64,000 nt of DNA from Mycobacterium sp. 1245111.1 (GCF_001673405.1 NZ_LZLV01000102.1:1-64000), one strand, 5' to 3'; positions 20,296 through 30,026 are shown, counted from the first letter of the stretch. The notes: generated by a model not told the origin, from the sequence alone. Translations and numbers: made by a program.

Positions 20296-21690
20296 ATGCG
20301 GATCGCGCGGCACATCAGTGAACTCATCGGGAACACTCCACTGGTTCAGCTGAACTCGGTCGTGCCGCCGGGCTCCGGCCGGGTGGTGGCCAAAGTCGAG
20401 TACCTCAGCCCGGGCATGAGCAGCAAAGACCGGATCGCAGTCAAGATGATCGATGCGGCCGAGGCCAGCGGCGAGCTCAAGCCTGGCGGCACGATCGTCG
20501 AACCGACCTCCGGTAACACCGGCGTGGGCCTGGCGCTGGTCGCGCAGCACCGCGGCTACCACTGTGTGTTCGTCTGCCCGGACAAGGTCAGCGAGGACAA
20601 GCAGAACGTGCTGCGCGCCTACGGCGCCGAGGTGGTGGTGTGCCCGACGGCGGTGCCCCCCGAGCACCCGGACAGTTACTACAGCGTCTCCGACCGACTG
20701 GTCCGTGAGATCGACGGCGCCTGGAAGCCCGACCAGTACTCCAACCCGCAGGGGCCGGCCAGCCACTACGAGACCACCGGGCCGGAGATCTGGGCCGACA
20801 CCGACGGCCAGATCACCCATTTCGTCGCCGGGATCGGAACCGGCGGGACGATCACCGGCGCGGGCCGGTACCTCAAAGATGTCTCCGGCGGGAAGGTGCG
20901 CATCGTCGGCGCCGACCCGGAGGGGTCGGTGTACTCCGGCGGCACCGGGCGGCCGTATCTGGTCGAAGGCGTCGGCGAGGACTTCTGGCCGTCGGCCTAC
21001 GACCCCGCGGTGCCCGACGAGATCATCGCGGTCTCGGACTCGGACTCGTTCGACATGACGCGGAGGCTGGCCCGCGAAGAGGCCATGCTGGTCGGTGGCT
21101 CGTGCGGGATGGCGGTGGTGGCGGCGTTGAAGGTGGCCTCGCAGGCCGGGCCCGACGCCCTGATCGTCGTGCTGCTGCCCGACGGCGGCCGCGGCTACAT
21201 GTCGAAGATCTTCAACGACGCGTGGATGTCGTCGTACGGGTTCCTGCGGACCAGGCTGGACGGCTCGATCGAACAGCCCACCGTCGGCGACGTGCTGCGG
21301 GGCAAGTCCGGGCATCTGCCCGACCTCGTGCACACCCATCCGTCGGAGACCGTGCGCGATGCGATCAGCATCCTGCGCGAATACGGCGTGTCACAGATGC
21401 CCGTCGTCGGCGCCGAGCCGCCAGTGATGGCCGGCGAGGTGGCCGGCAGTGTCTCCGAGCGCGAACTGCTGTCGGCCGTCTTCGAGGGTCGCGCCACCCT
21501 GGCCGACGCCGTCGGCATGCACATGAGCCCGCCGCTACCGATCATCGGTGCCGGCGAACAGGTCAGCGCGCTGGCCAAGACGCTCCGAGACCTGGACGCC
21601 GTGATGGTCGTCGAGGAAGGGAAGCCGGTCGGGGTCATCACCCGGTACGACTTGCTTGGCTTCCTGTCCGACGGCGCGTTACGCAAGTAG
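20296..21690 (+). CDS. cbs: Cystathionine beta-synthase
   Basis: A 464-residue PLP enzyme that condenses serine and homocysteine to cystathionine. The PLP lysine is K44 in MSSKDR, the phosphate loop is GTGGTITGAG, and SGNTG lies near residue 75. Two CBS-pair domains fill about 335-460 and may bind adenosyl ligands. The length equals M. tuberculosis Cbs (Rv1077, 464). Together with metB downstream it covers both directions of transsulfuration. No ribosome site is obvious before the ATG. Confidence 0.93.
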   Translation: MRIARHISELIGNTPLVQLNSVVPPGSGRVVAKVEYLSPGMSSKDRIAVKMIDAAEASGELKPGGTIVEPTSGNTGVGLALVAQHRGYHCVFVCPDKVSEDKQNVLRAYGAEVVVCPTAVPPEHPDSYYSVSDRLVREIDGAWKPDQYSNPQGPASHYETTGPEIWADTDGQITHFVAGIGTGGTITGAGRYLKDVSGGKVRIVGADPEGSVYSGGTGRPYLVEGVGEDFWPSAYDPAVPDEIIAVSDSDSFDMTRRLAREEAMLVGGSCGMAVVAALKVASQAGPDALIVVLLPDGGRGYMSKIFNDAWMSSYGFLRTRLDGSIEQPTVGDVLRGKSGHLPDLVHTHPSETVRDAISILREYGVSQMPVVGAEPPVMAGEVAGSVSERELLSAVFEGRATLADAVGMHMSPPLPIIGAGEQVSALAKTLRDLDAVMVVEEGKPVGVITRYDLLGFLSDGALRK

Positions 21691-21723
21691 CCCGCAGACT
21701 CCACACAAAAAGAAAGTCACCGA

Positions 21724-22356
21724 ATGACCGACCAACCGCCGCCGCCACCGCCATCGGGGGGATTTGCCCCGCCGCCACCGCCGGCAGGCGGCAACTACCC
21801 GCCGCCGCCTCCGCCGTCGGGCGGATACGTCCCGCCGCCGCCAGGGCCGGTGCTACGGGGGCTGACCCGCGACCAGTACACCCCGTGGATCGTCCGGGTC
21901 GCGGCGTACCTCATCGACCATCTGCCGCTGGTGTTGATCCTGGGCGTCGGCTGGCTGGTGCTGGAGAACTCCATCGACAGCGCATGCCTGACCAACATCA
22001 CCATGAACACCGTCGAGCAGATCTGCTCGACCGGCTACTCGACCATTGGACTCACCGTGATGTGGATTGCGGCGCTGGTCGGATTCGGGTACTTCGTCTG
22101 GAACTTCGGCTACCGCCAGGGCACCACCGGGTCCAGCATCGGTAAGTCGTTGCTCAGGTTCCGGGTCGTCAGCGAAAACACTGGTGAGCCAATAGGATTC
22201 GGCCTGTCGACGCTGCGGGCGATCGCCCACGCGGTGGACGCGGCCATCTTCTACGTCGGCTACCTGTTTCCGCTGTGGGACGCCAAGCGTCAGACACTGG
22301 CCGACAAGATGATGGCCACGGTCTGCCTGCCGCTCGACCAGCAGGTGGGCGGCTAA
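21724..22356 (+). CDS. pra: Proline-rich antigen, RDD-family membrane protein
   Basis: A 210-residue protein with a repetitive Pro/Gly N-terminus (about 1-45, repeats of PPPPPPSGG type) and an RDD domain with about three membrane segments between 58 and 190 (start RVAAYLIDHLPL). M. tuberculosis Pra (Rv1078) and the M. leprae 36-kDa antigen have the same architecture. The function is not known. An AAAGAAAG stretch precedes the ATG. It lies between cbs and metB but is not metabolic. Confidence 0.87.
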   Translation: MTDQPPPPPPSGGFAPPPPPAGGNYPPPPPPSGGYVPPPPGPVLRGLTRDQYTPWIVRVAAYLIDHLPLVLILGVGWLVLENSIDSACLTNITMNTVEQICSTGYSTIGLTVMWIAALVGFGYFVWNFGYRQGTTGSSIGKSLLRFRVVSENTGEPIGFGLSTLRAIAHAVDAAIFYVGYLFPLWDAKRQTLADKMMATVCLPLDQQVGG

Positions 22357-22366
22357 CGGCCCCGCC

Positions 22367-22717
22367 TCACGGGTGCCACGTCTCGATACGACAGTTCGTG
22401 AACGTCCCGGGGTCGCAGACCAGCCCAGTCTGCGGTGGCGGCGGTGGTGGCGGCGCGTCACCCTCCCAGATGGTCCGGGCGACGTTGCCACCACCCCCGA
22501 CGTACCAATAGGTGTGGCAGATGCTGTCGTCCCAGCGGACCGGATCGACCCGCAGGTTGCCGGTCTGCACCGGGGGATCCCCGGGGCACCAACGGCACGG
22601 TCCTCCCGGGCTGTCCGGGGGACAGCCCGGCCAGCTGGCGGCGGCTGGGCCGACCGCCCCGGCCAGGCCGCTCCACACCAACACCGCCGACGCCAAGGTC
22701 GTGAGCATTCGTCTCAT
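22367..22717 (-). CDS. Small secreted protein, Cys- and Pro-rich
   Basis: A 116-residue protein with a clear Sec signal peptide (MRRMLTTLASAVLVWSGLAG..., cleavage near AAAS). The mature part has five or more cysteines (CPPDSPGG, CRWCPGD, CHTYW, LVCD, NCRIE), likely disulfide-bonded, and a proline run before the C-terminus. No family is recognised. It converges on pra with a 10-bp gap. It is not placed in the M. tuberculosis order between pra and metB. Confidence 0.65.
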   Translation of the reverse strand: MRRMLTTLASAVLVWSGLAGAVGPAAASWPGCPPDSPGGPCRWCPGDPPVQTGNLRVDPVRWDDSICHTYWYVGGGGNVARTIWEGDAPPPPPPPQTGLVCDPGTFTNCRIETWHP

Positions 22718-22802
22718 AACTGGTCATTGTGATCGCGGGCAACCGCCCAGCACATGGGTCAACTTCCCTATTTTCGGCGTCCGCCCATCGCTGTGCCGTG
22801 AC

Positions 22803-22808
22803 TAGGCT
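22803..22808 (+). promoter_or_regulatory. -10 element TAGGCT of metB, leaderless
   Basis: TAGGCT is followed by 8 bases and the metB ATG at 22817, with no ribosome site between. Confidence 0.5.
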
Positions 22809-22816
22809 GAACCACG

Positions 22817-23977
22817 ATGAGCGGCCACGAACACTTCGCCAAAGCGGGCCTGTCCACCAAGGCCATCCACGCCGGCTACCGGCCCGACCCCGCGACCGGT
22901 GCGGTCAACGCCCCGATCTACGCCAGCAGCACGTTCGCCCAGGACGGCGTCGGGGGCCTGCGCGGCGGATTCGAGTACGCCCGCACCGGTAACCCGACCC
23001 GGGGCGCGCTGGAGGCCGCACTGGCCGCCGTCGAGGACGGCAGCTTCGGTCGCGCGTTCAGTTCCGGCATGGCGGCCAGTGACTGTGCGCTGCGCGCCGT
23101 GCTGCGGCCGGGCGATCACGTGGTGATTCCCGACGACGCCTACGGCGGCACGTTCCGGCTCATCGACAAAGTCTTCAGCCATTGGGGCGTGCTGCACACC
23201 CCGGTCGCATTGTCCGATCTCGACGCGGTGCGCGCGGCCATCACCCCGCAGACCCGGCTGATCTGGGTGGAGACTCCGACCAACCCGCTGCTGTCGATCG
23301 CCGATATCGCCGGGATCGCCCAGATCGGCGTCGAAAATGGCGCGAAAGTGTTGGTGGACAACACCTTTGCTTCACCGGCATTGCAGCAACCGTTGACCCT
23401 CGGTGCCGACATCGTGCTGCACTCGACCACGAAGTACATCGGCGGGCACTCCGACGTGGTCGGCGGCGCGCTGGTGACCAGCGACGAGGAGCTGGACGCG
23501 GCGTTCGGCTTCCTGCAGAACGGCGCCGGCGCGGTGCCGGGGCCGTTCGACGCCTACCTGACGATGCGCGGCTTGAAGACGCTGGTGCTGCGCATGCAGC
23601 GGCACAGCGAAAACGCCGCTGCGGTAGCGCAATTCCTCGCCGAACGCCCCGCGGTGGCCTCGGTGCTGTATCCGGGTCTACCGACCCATCCCGGTCATCA
23701 GGTCGCGGCGCGGCAGATGCACGGTTTCGGCGGCATGGTGTCGGTGCGGATGCGGGGCGGTCGCGCCGCGGCGCAGGCGTTGTGCGCCAACACGCGGGTG
23801 TTCATCCTCGCCGAGTCGCTCGGTGGGGTCGAGTCGCTGATCGAGCACCCCGGCGCGATGACGCACGCGTCGACGGCCGGTTCCCAACTCGAGGTTCCCG
23901 ACGACCTGGTTCGGCTGTCGGTCGGCATCGAGGACGAGGCCGACCTGATCGCCGATCTCGAGCAGGCGTTGGGTTAG
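22817..23977 (+). CDS. metB: Cystathionine gamma-synthase / Cys-Met metabolism PLP enzyme
   Basis: A 386-residue PLP enzyme that makes cystathionine from an O-acylhomoserine and cysteine; some relatives also show gamma-lyase activity. The PLP lysine is K206 in STTKYIGGHSD, with YARTGNPT near the N-terminus and the VETPTNPLL motif. The length is close to M. tuberculosis MetB (388). It ends overlapping by four bases the 3' end of the inserted membrane protein gene on the other strand. Confidence 0.92.
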   Translation: MSGHEHFAKAGLSTKAIHAGYRPDPATGAVNAPIYASSTFAQDGVGGLRGGFEYARTGNPTRGALEAALAAVEDGSFGRAFSSGMAASDCALRAVLRPGDHVVIPDDAYGGTFRLIDKVFSHWGVLHTPVALSDLDAVRAAITPQTRLIWVETPTNPLLSIADIAGIAQIGVENGAKVLVDNTFASPALQQPLTLGADIVLHSTTKYIGGHSDVVGGALVTSDEELDAAFGFLQNGAGAVPGPFDAYLTMRGLKTLVLRMQRHSENAAAVAQFLAERPAVASVLYPGLPTHPGHQVAARQMHGFGGMVSVRMRGGRAAAQALCANTRVFILAESLGGVESLIEHPGAMTHASTAGSQLEVPDDLVRLSVGIEDEADLIADLEQALG

Positions 23978-25509
23978 TCGGGTTTGCACTGCGCGGCCGC
24001 CGTAACTTTCCAGCCCCACTTGCCCCGATAGCTGGGCACGTCCAGTTGCAGGCATGCAGCATCCTTGGGGGCGCTGACGACGACAGAACTGAAGGTGTGG
24101 GTGCCGGGGGATATTGGCTTGGAGATCCCGTCCGTACCGCGACTGCACTGCGCGTGCAGGTAAAGGCTTCCCGTCAAATTCCCGTGACTATCCCGAACAC
24201 TCCAGTGCGGAAGAGTAAGCGCGTATGCAGCGAATTGGTTGGCGAATTGATCGACGTCCGACCACATTTCGATATCGAACTGCAAGTACTGCTGATTATC
24301 CATAGGAACGCCTGGCGATTCGAGGCACTGCGTATTCGGCCTGATGTTAGTGATCAGGAAAGACAGTTGGTCGGTAAGCCAGCCTCGTGCACCGTCGTCG
24401 CTGTCGCCGGGTTTAGCCGGATGCGGTGATGTAGGTACAACATTCCGTTCCCAGGTGGTGAACTCCTTGTTGTGATACGCCTCCCATGTGGGAAGCGCGA
24501 AGAAGAGGCCCGAGGACAACGTCGCCACCGTCGCAAACGAAACCCTTGTGGCAACACTTCGACAACGAGGGCCTTTGTCATGGCGTTCGCGATAGCAAGA
24601 AGCCAGTTCTATCCCGGCAAGTATCGTCAGCGCGGACGCGATGACGGCAATCGCAACGCTGACTGTAACGGCCAGATCGGTTGCGGATCGTTGTGTCAAG
24701 GCTTGAGCCACCGCCGCGACTGCGAGCAGCGCGACTGCGGGAATCAGCAGGAGTCGGACCAGCAGGTCGAGTTCGGTCGCATAGACGGGTAGCGCCTGAA
24801 CGGCGTCGTACCCGCTTGCCTCGACCTCGGACATCTCTTTCAGCTTGCGGCGAACAAGGTAGAACGCCGGGAGCAACGGCAGGATTGCCAGGATGGCCGA
24901 CCAGGTCACGATCATGGCCGCACCCGCGAAGAAATAGCCTTCGAGCGGGTGTTGGCACGTCGCCAGCCGATGGGCGCTGCTGAATGCCGCGACGGCGGCC
25001 GCGCGATTCACCGTGATCGCGGCAGTCGCCAAGTCGGCGAAGAGGTTTCGGTAGCCGGCGTGACACAGCCATGTCAGTACGTAAGCGACGAACAGTACGG
25101 CAAGTGATATCACGGGCAATACCAATGCCAGCTTCACCCTGGGCGGCAGTGATCGTTCGAAATTCTCCAGCATGTCCAGGTCATCGGTGTTTTCATCTGA
25201 GGTGCCGCGCACAGCGCACTTCATGACGCCGGACTTGAGCGCGTCGGCGCTTCGATATAGATAGCGCACGAAAAGGGCGGACACAAAATAACGGAGTGCT
25301 GGAAACGTGCTCAATTTGCGGGGGACCCAGCCGCTGTCAAAAGGGACTCCGGTAAACAGACGCGCTTTGTTGATCTGGTCCAGCGCGTCGCTGTAAGCGG
25401 CGAGCAGAGTGCGCAATTCGGGCGTGACGCCGGCCAATTCCCCTGTGTCAGCCGTGTGATTCATCGGCGGCAGGGTCGGCGCTTCGATGGTGTCGTAGGT
25501 ACTGGTCAT
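23974..25509 (-). CDS. Polytopic membrane protein with C-terminal extracytoplasmic domain, unknown
   Basis: A 511-residue protein of no recognised family. The N-terminal ~120 residues are soluble and helical (with DALDQINKARLFTG). About five membrane segments follow near 125-149, 192-220, 249-272, 278-303 and 321-341. The last 170 residues form a soluble domain, probably outside, with several cysteines (QCLESPG, AQCSRG, AACLQL, AAQCKPD). TGGGA lies 8 bases before the ATG. It sits between metB and greA, which are adjacent in M. tuberculosis, so it is an insertion or a lineage loss. Codon use looks less GC-biased than its neighbours. Confidence 0.6.
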   Translation of the reverse strand: MTSTYDTIEAPTLPPMNHTADTGELAGVTPELRTLLAAYSDALDQINKARLFTGVPFDSGWVPRKLSTFPALRYFVSALFVRYLYRSADALKSGVMKCAVRGTSDENTDDLDMLENFERSLPPRVKLALVLPVISLAVLFVAYVLTWLCHAGYRNLFADLATAAITVNRAAAVAAFSSAHRLATCQHPLEGYFFAGAAMIVTWSAILAILPLLPAFYLVRRKLKEMSEVEASGYDAVQALPVYATELDLLVRLLLIPAVALLAVAAVAQALTQRSATDLAVTVSVAIAVIASALTILAGIELASCYRERHDKGPRCRSVATRVSFATVATLSSGLFFALPTWEAYHNKEFTTWERNVVPTSPHPAKPGDSDDGARGWLTDQLSFLITNIRPNTQCLESPGVPMDNQQYLQFDIEMWSDVDQFANQFAAYALTLPHWSVRDSHGNLTGSLYLHAQCSRGTDGISKPISPGTHTFSSVVVSAPKDAACLQLDVPSYRGKWGWKVTAAAQCKPD

Positions 25510-25570
25510 TGCGGGTCCCAGGTTGTGCGATTAGTTCGCGCAGCCTAAGCCGATATCTCGGGGACACACC

Positions 25571-25588
25571 TGAGTAGCGCACTACTCA
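25571..25588. repeat. Short inverted repeat upstream of the inserted membrane protein gene
   Basis: TGAGTAG (25571-25577), loop CGCA, CTACTCA (25582-25588). It lies about 60-80 bases upstream of the 511-residue gene. On the plus strand it is followed by ATTTT, but both neighbours are on the minus strand, so an operator is as likely as a terminator. Confidence 0.4.
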
Positions 25589-25630
25589 ATTTTCGGCCGC
25601 GACTAACCCGGCCGACACTCGCGCAAAGAT

Positions 25631-26125
25631 CTACGAGTGGTAAGGCTCCGCGCTGACCAGAGTCACCTTGACGGTGTTGCCGTTGGGGACCGTGTAGCTG
25701 CGCGTCTCACCTTCTTTGGCGTCGATCAGCGCGCCGCCCAGCGGCGAGTTCGGTGAGTACACCTCGAGCTTGCCGTCGTTGACGGCCTGCTCGCGGGTGC
25801 CGATCAGGAACGTCTCGGTGTCCGACTTGTCGCCGTCGTAGTAGACCTTCACGACCGAGCCGGGCAGTGCGACGCCGGACTGCTTGGGCACCTCACCGAC
25901 CTTGGCGTTGTTCAGCAGGTCCTGCAACTGGCGAATGCGGGCCTCCTGCTGGCCCTGTTCTTCGCGGGCGGCGTGGTAGCCGCCGTTCTCGCGCAGATCG
26001 CCTTCCTCGCGCCGGTCGTTGATTTCCGCGGCGATGATCGGACGATTCGCGATCAACTGATCGAGCTCGGACTTGAGTCGATCGTGTGACTCCTGGGTCA
26101 ACCAGGTCACCTGGGTGTCCGTCAT
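25631..26125 (-). CDS. greA: Transcription elongation factor GreA
   Basis: A 164-residue factor that rescues backtracked RNA polymerase by stimulating transcript cleavage. The N-terminal coiled coil holds the acidic tip ([18 protein letters not shown], about 40-58), and the C-terminal FKBP-like domain has [17 protein letters not shown]. The start at 26125 is set by AAGGAG 8 bases upstream and by the length matching Rv1080c (164). About 260 bases of apparently non-coding DNA lie upstream. Confidence 0.95.
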   Translation of the reverse strand: MTDTQVTWLTQESHDRLKSELDQLIANRPIIAAEINDRREEGDLRENGGYHAAREEQGQQEARIRQLQDLLNNAKVGEVPKQSGVALPGSVVKVYYDGDKSDTETFLIGTREQAVNDGKLEVYSPNSPLGGALIDAKEGETRSYTVPNGNTVKVTLVSAEPYHS

Positions 26126-26385
26126 CTCGTCGTGCTCCTTGTGGTGTCGGTGGGGCGGTATACCGCCGCGCAGGCTGTCGGTCGTGCTGCCGGGCGGTTC
26201 CACCACGGGTACTGCCGACCTCAGTAGTCGGGCGAACCCCCTGGGCGGCACATGGCCGCTAATGCAGCAATACACGGTCCCAGCCGGAACCGTGCATCCG
26301 AACAGCCTACCACCGTCGGCGCGATGGCCGAGGGCACTTTTAGCAATCCAACGCGCAGTTCGCAGTTTGCTCGCCGGCGCGCGGG

Positions 26386-26817
26386 TCAGGGCGCGCGCAG
26401 ATAGTCGGGCACATCGGTGCCGCAGCCGTAGATGTCGCCGACGACCGCGGGCTTGCTGGACTTCAGCACCGTCGTCACCTGCACGGTTGCCTGCGTCGAC
26501 GGCGGAACCAGCACCTCGCGCCGGCCCGTCTCACTGCCGTCTTTGGCGCGTACCCGCACGATGCAATCGACCGGTCGCGACGGGTCTTTTCGGGTCACGC
26601 TGATCGTTACTGAGACGGTCTGGTTGTCGATCAACCGGTAGCCGGCCAGCGTGCCTTCGACGTCACCGCGGCCCAGACGCTGGTAGGCGATCAGCGCGAC
26701 AGCCACACCGGCCGCGACAACCACGACCGACAGCGCGATGAACCAACGCCGCGACGGCCGGGACACGGGGCGGCGCCCGTAGCGGGATTGCGGCGGGCCT
26801 GACGAGCGTTCAGTCAT
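26386..26817 (-). CDS. DUF4307-family membrane protein (Rv1081c family)
   Basis: A 143-residue protein with a basic N-terminal tail, one membrane segment near 26-47 ([20 protein letters not shown]) and an outward beta-rich domain (48-143) with [23 protein letters not shown]. It resembles M. tuberculosis Rv1081c (144 residues, DUF4307). The function is unknown. It is divergent from mca. Confidence 0.8.
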   Translation of the reverse strand: MTERSSGPPQSRYGRRPVSRPSRRWFIALSVVVVAAGVAVALIAYQRLGRGDVEGTLAGYRLIDNQTVSVTISVTRKDPSRPVDCIVRVRAKDGSETGRREVLVPPSTQATVQVTTVLKSSKPAVVGDIYGCGTDVPDYLRAP

Positions 26818-26920
26818 GGTGTCTTGGTCGACGCCGGGGGTTTGGGGGACCCGGCGTCCGGGATGGAACTATTAGACCTGGAACTATAGGCGCGAAAGAC
26901 AGCACACAGTCAGGGAGCAC

Positions 26921-27790
26921 GTGAGCGAACTGCGGTTGATGGCGGTGCACGCCCACCCGGACGACGAGTCCAGCAAGGGTGCTGCCACCCTTGCCCGTTA
27001 CGCGGACGAGGGCGCCCGCGTGTTGGTGGTCACCCTGACCGGGGGCGAGCGCGGCGACATCCTTAACCCGGCGATGGATCTGCCGGAAATACACGGACGC
27101 ATCGCTGACATCCGCCGCGACGAGATGGCCAAGGCCGCCGAAATCCTCGGCGTCGAGCACACCTGGCTCGGCTTCGTCGACTCCGGCCTGCCACAGGGGG
27201 ACCCGCCACCTCCGTTGCCGGAGGACTGCTTCGCGCTGACGCCGCTGGAGGTGTCCACCGAGGCGCTGGTCCGAGTGGTGCGCGAATTCCGGCCGCACGT
27301 GATGACCACTTACGACGAGAACGGCGGCTACCCCCACCCCGATCACATTCGTTGCCACCAGGTTTCGGTGGCCGCCTACGAGGCCGCTGGCGACTATCGA
27401 CGCTTTCCCGAGGCGGGCCCGGTGTGGTCGGTAGCAAAGCTGTACTACAACCACGGATTCCTGCGCCAGCGGATGCAGAAGCTGCAGGACGAGTTCGCCA
27501 AGCGCGGCCAGACGGGGCCGTTCGAGAAGTGGCTCAAACATTGGGATCCCGCGCACGACGTTCACGCCGACCGGGTGACCACGCGTGTCGAGTGCTCGGC
27601 GTACTTCAGCCAGCGGGACGACGCGCTGCGCGCGCATGCCACCCAGATCGACCCTAAGGGCGATTTCTTCGCCGCGCCGATCTCCTGGCAGCAGGAGCTC
27701 TGGCCTACCGAGGAATTCGAGCTGGCCCGCTCGCGTGTTCCGGTCCGACTGCCCGAAACCGACCTGTTCGCCGGAATCGAGGAGCTGTGA
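26921..27790 (+). CDS. mca: Mycothiol S-conjugate amidase Mca
   Basis: A 289-residue zinc amidase that cleaves mycothiol conjugates of electrophiles to a mercapturic acid and GlcN-Ins, part of thiol-based detoxification. The zinc site is visible: HAHPDDE gives H12 and D15, and H142 lies in HPDHIRCHQ. The GTG start has AGGGAGC upstream. The length agrees with M. tuberculosis Mca (288). The next small gene overlaps its stop (GTGA). Confidence 0.93.
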   Translation: MSELRLMAVHAHPDDESSKGAATLARYADEGARVLVVTLTGGERGDILNPAMDLPEIHGRIADIRRDEMAKAAEILGVEHTWLGFVDSGLPQGDPPPPLPEDCFALTPLEVSTEALVRVVREFRPHVMTTYDENGGYPHPDHIRCHQVSVAAYEAAGDYRRFPEAGPVWSVAKLYYNHGFLRQRMQKLQDEFAKRGQTGPFEKWLKHWDPAHDVHADRVTTRVECSAYFSQRDDALRAHATQIDPKGDFFAAPISWQQELWPTEEFELARSRVPVRLPETDLFAGIEEL

Positions 27791-28044
27791 CGCACTTACC
27801 GCTTACCGCGTTGGCGCTGCTGGCCGAGGACGGACCACACAACAGCGGACCGGACTTCGGGAAGGCCAGCCCGTTCGGGCTGCTGGTCGTGGTGCTGTTG
27901 CTGATCGCCGTGGTGTTTCTGGTGCGCTCGATGAACCGGCACTTGAAGAAGTTGCCGGAGTCTTTCGACCCGCAGCACCCCGAGCCCGATCAGGCCGTCG
28001 ACGACGGCACGATCGATCAACCGCCGCATGAGTCCAGCGGGTAA
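27787..28044 (+). CDS. Small single-pass membrane protein (Rv1083 family)
   Basis: An 85-residue protein with one membrane segment (about 29-47, [17 protein letters not shown]) followed by a basic patch RSMNRHLKK and an acidic tail. The function is unknown. It is translationally coupled to mca through a GTGA overlap and overlaps the next gene by 17 bases, so mca, this gene and the DUF255 gene form one operon. M. tuberculosis Rv1083 (88 residues) has the same place. Confidence 0.8.
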   Translation: MTHLPLTALALLAEDGPHNSGPDFGKASPFGLLVVVLLLIAVVFLVRSMNRHLKKLPESFDPQHPEPDQAVDDGTIDQPPHESSG

Positions 28045-30016
28045 TCAACTGGCGGGGGCGGCCAGCCCCTACCTCCGCCAGCACGCCGACAACCCGGTGC
28101 ACTGGCGGCAGTGGTCGCCGGCCGCGCTAGCCGAGGCCGCCGAACGTGATGTGCCGGTGCTGCTTTCGATCGGCTACGCGGCCTGCCACTGGTGCCACGT
28201 GATGGCCCACGAGTCATTCGAGGACGACGAGGTGGCTGCGGCGATGAACGCCGGCTTCGTCTGCATCAAGGTGGACCGCGAGGAACGGCCCGACATCGAC
28301 GCGGTCTACATGAACGCCACCGTCGCGCTCACCGGGCAGGGCGGCTGGCCCATGACATGCTTCCTGACGCCCGACGGGCGGCCGTTCTTCTGTGGCACCT
28401 ACTATCCCAAAGCCGGTTTCCTGCAGTTACTTTCGGCGGTGTCGGCAACGTGGCGGGACCGCCGTAGCGAGGTCGAGCAGGCGTCCGACCGAATCGCGGG
28501 CGAATTGCGGTCGATGGTTTCCGGTCTGCCCGACGCGGGTCTGCAGATCGAGCCCGCCCTGCTGGACCATGCCGTCGCCGCGGTGCTGCGCGACGAGGAC
28601 ACTGAGCACGGCGGGTTCGGCGGTGCGCCGAAATTCCCTCCCTCGGCGTTGCTCGAGGCACTGCTTCGGCATTGGGAGCGGACCGGCTCGCCGCACGCTC
28701 TGGCCGCGGTCCAGCGCGCTGGGACCGCGATGGCCCGCGGCGGGATGTACGACCAACTGGCCGGTGGATTCGCTCGCTACAGTGTCGACAACGCTTGGGT
28801 GGTACCGCATTTCGAGAAGATGTTGTACGACAACGCGTTGCTGTTGCGAGCTTACGCGCACTGGGCCCGCCGCACCGGCGACCCGCTGGCGCGCCGCGTA
28901 ACCGCCGAGACCGCGCGGTTCATGCTCGACGAACTGCGCGACGACAGCGGCATGTTCACGTCGTCACTGGACGCCGACGCCGACGGCCGCGAGGGCTCGA
29001 CCTACGTCTGGACACCAACCGAGCTGGTCACGATCCTGGGTAATGAAGACGGACGTTGGGCCGCTTCGATTTTCGAGATCACCCACGCCGGAACCTTTGA
29101 GGACGGCGCATCGGTGCTGCAGCGACGCGTCGACCCCGACGACGCCGACCGCCTCGAGCGTGTCCGGGCAGCGCTGCTGTCCGCGCGGTCGGCCAGGCCC
29201 CAACCGCCCCGCGATGACAAAGTCGTCACCTCCTGGAACGGCCTCGCGATCACCGCGCTGGCCGAAGCCGGCGTGGCGCTGGCCGCGCCCGAATTCGCAG
29301 CCGCCGCAGCAGATTGCGCGAAGGCGTTACTGCGCCTGCATCTGGTGGACGGGCGACTGCGTCGGGCCAGCCTTGCCGGCCAGGTCGGCGAAAGCGCGGC
29401 CATTCTCGAGGATTACGCGATGCTTGCCACCGGTCTGCTCGCGGTGTACCAGCTGACCCCGAATGCCACGTGGCTGGCCTCCGCGACAGTGCTGCTCGAT
29501 AATGCGTTGGCGCACTTCACCGATCGTGACCGGCCGGGCCACTGGTTCGACAGCGCCGACGATGCCGAGCAGCTGGTGGTGCGGCCGGCCGACCCCTACG
29601 ACGGTGCGACCCCGTCGGGCGCGTCGGCGATCGCCGAGGCATTGCTCACTGCGGCACATTTGGCCGGCGAGGAGCGCTACCTGGACGCAGCCGCCACCAC
29701 GCTGCAGGCACATTCGGTGCTGCTGGCCCGCGCGCCGCGCTCGGCCGGGCATTGGCTGGCCGTCGCGGAGGCCGCCGTGCGAGGACCGTTGCAGATCGCG
29801 GTGGCCTGCTCTGGCCCGGACTCGCCGCTGCTGGCCGACGCCCGCCGGATCGCTCCCGGCGGCACGATAGTGGTCGGCGGCGCGCTGGACTCGTCGCCGC
29901 TGCTGGCCGGCCGCGACCTGATCGGCGACGCCGATGCGGCCTACGTATGCCGCGGCCGCGTCTGCGATCTTCCGGTCACGCGCGCCGCGGACCTGGCCGC
30001 CGCACTCGCCCGGTAG
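28028..30016 (+). CDS. Thioredoxin-domain protein with DUF255 (YyaL/Spata20 type)
   Basis: A 662-residue protein. The N-terminal domain is thioredoxin-like with C53-H-W-C56 and the family motif SPYLRQHADNPVHW near residue 13; the rest is an (alpha/alpha) six-hairpin-like domain as in the Spata20/YyaL family, with the motif YDQLAGGFARYSVDNAWVVPHFEKMLYDN written across 239-267. The activity of the family is unknown; a redox or sugar-related role is proposed. It resembles Rv1084 (673 residues). The stop codon TAG is reused in a TAGCCT -10 for the next gene. Confidence 0.87.
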   Translation: MSPAGNQLAGAASPYLRQHADNPVHWRQWSPAALAEAAERDVPVLLSIGYAACHWCHVMAHESFEDDEVAAAMNAGFVCIKVDREERPDIDAVYMNATVALTGQGGWPMTCFLTPDGRPFFCGTYYPKAGFLQLLSAVSATWRDRRSEVEQASDRIAGELRSMVSGLPDAGLQIEPALLDHAVAAVLRDEDTEHGGFGGAPKFPPSALLEALLRHWERTGSPHALAAVQRAGTAMARGGMYDQLAGGFARYSVDNAWVVPHFEKMLYDNALLLRAYAHWARRTGDPLARRVTAETARFMLDELRDDSGMFTSSLDADADGREGSTYVWTPTELVTILGNEDGRWAASIFEITHAGTFEDGASVLQRRVDPDDADRLERVRAALLSARSARPQPPRDDKVVTSWNGLAITALAEAGVALAAPEFAAAAADCAKALLRLHLVDGRLRRASLAGQVGESAAILEDYAMLATGLLAVYQLTPNATWLASATVLLDNALAHFTDRDRPGHWFDSADDAEQLVVRPADPYDGATPSGASAIAEALLTAAHLAGEERYLDAAATTLQAHSVLLARAPRSAGHWLAVAEAAVRGPLQIAVACSGPDSPLLADARRIAPGGTIVVGGALDSSPLLAGRDLIGDADAAYVCRGRVCDLPVTRAADLAAALAR

Positions 30017-30019
30017 CCT
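30014..30019 (+). promoter_or_regulatory. -10 element TAGCCT made from a stop codon; leaderless ksi start
   Basis: The TAG is the stop of the DUF255 gene (30014-30016). Seven bases separate the hexamer from the ATG at 30027. Confidence 0.5.
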
Positions 30020-30026
30020 CCCACCC

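Noticed and set aside
20254..21339. 361-codon frame opposite cbs
   Set aside because: It is antisense to a complete cystathionine beta-synthase and has no recognisable domain.
21724..21855. CCG/GCC-rich repeats in pra resembling a DNA repeat array
   Set aside because: They encode the Pro/Gly-rich N-terminus of the proline-rich antigen; not a CRISPR or independent repeat.
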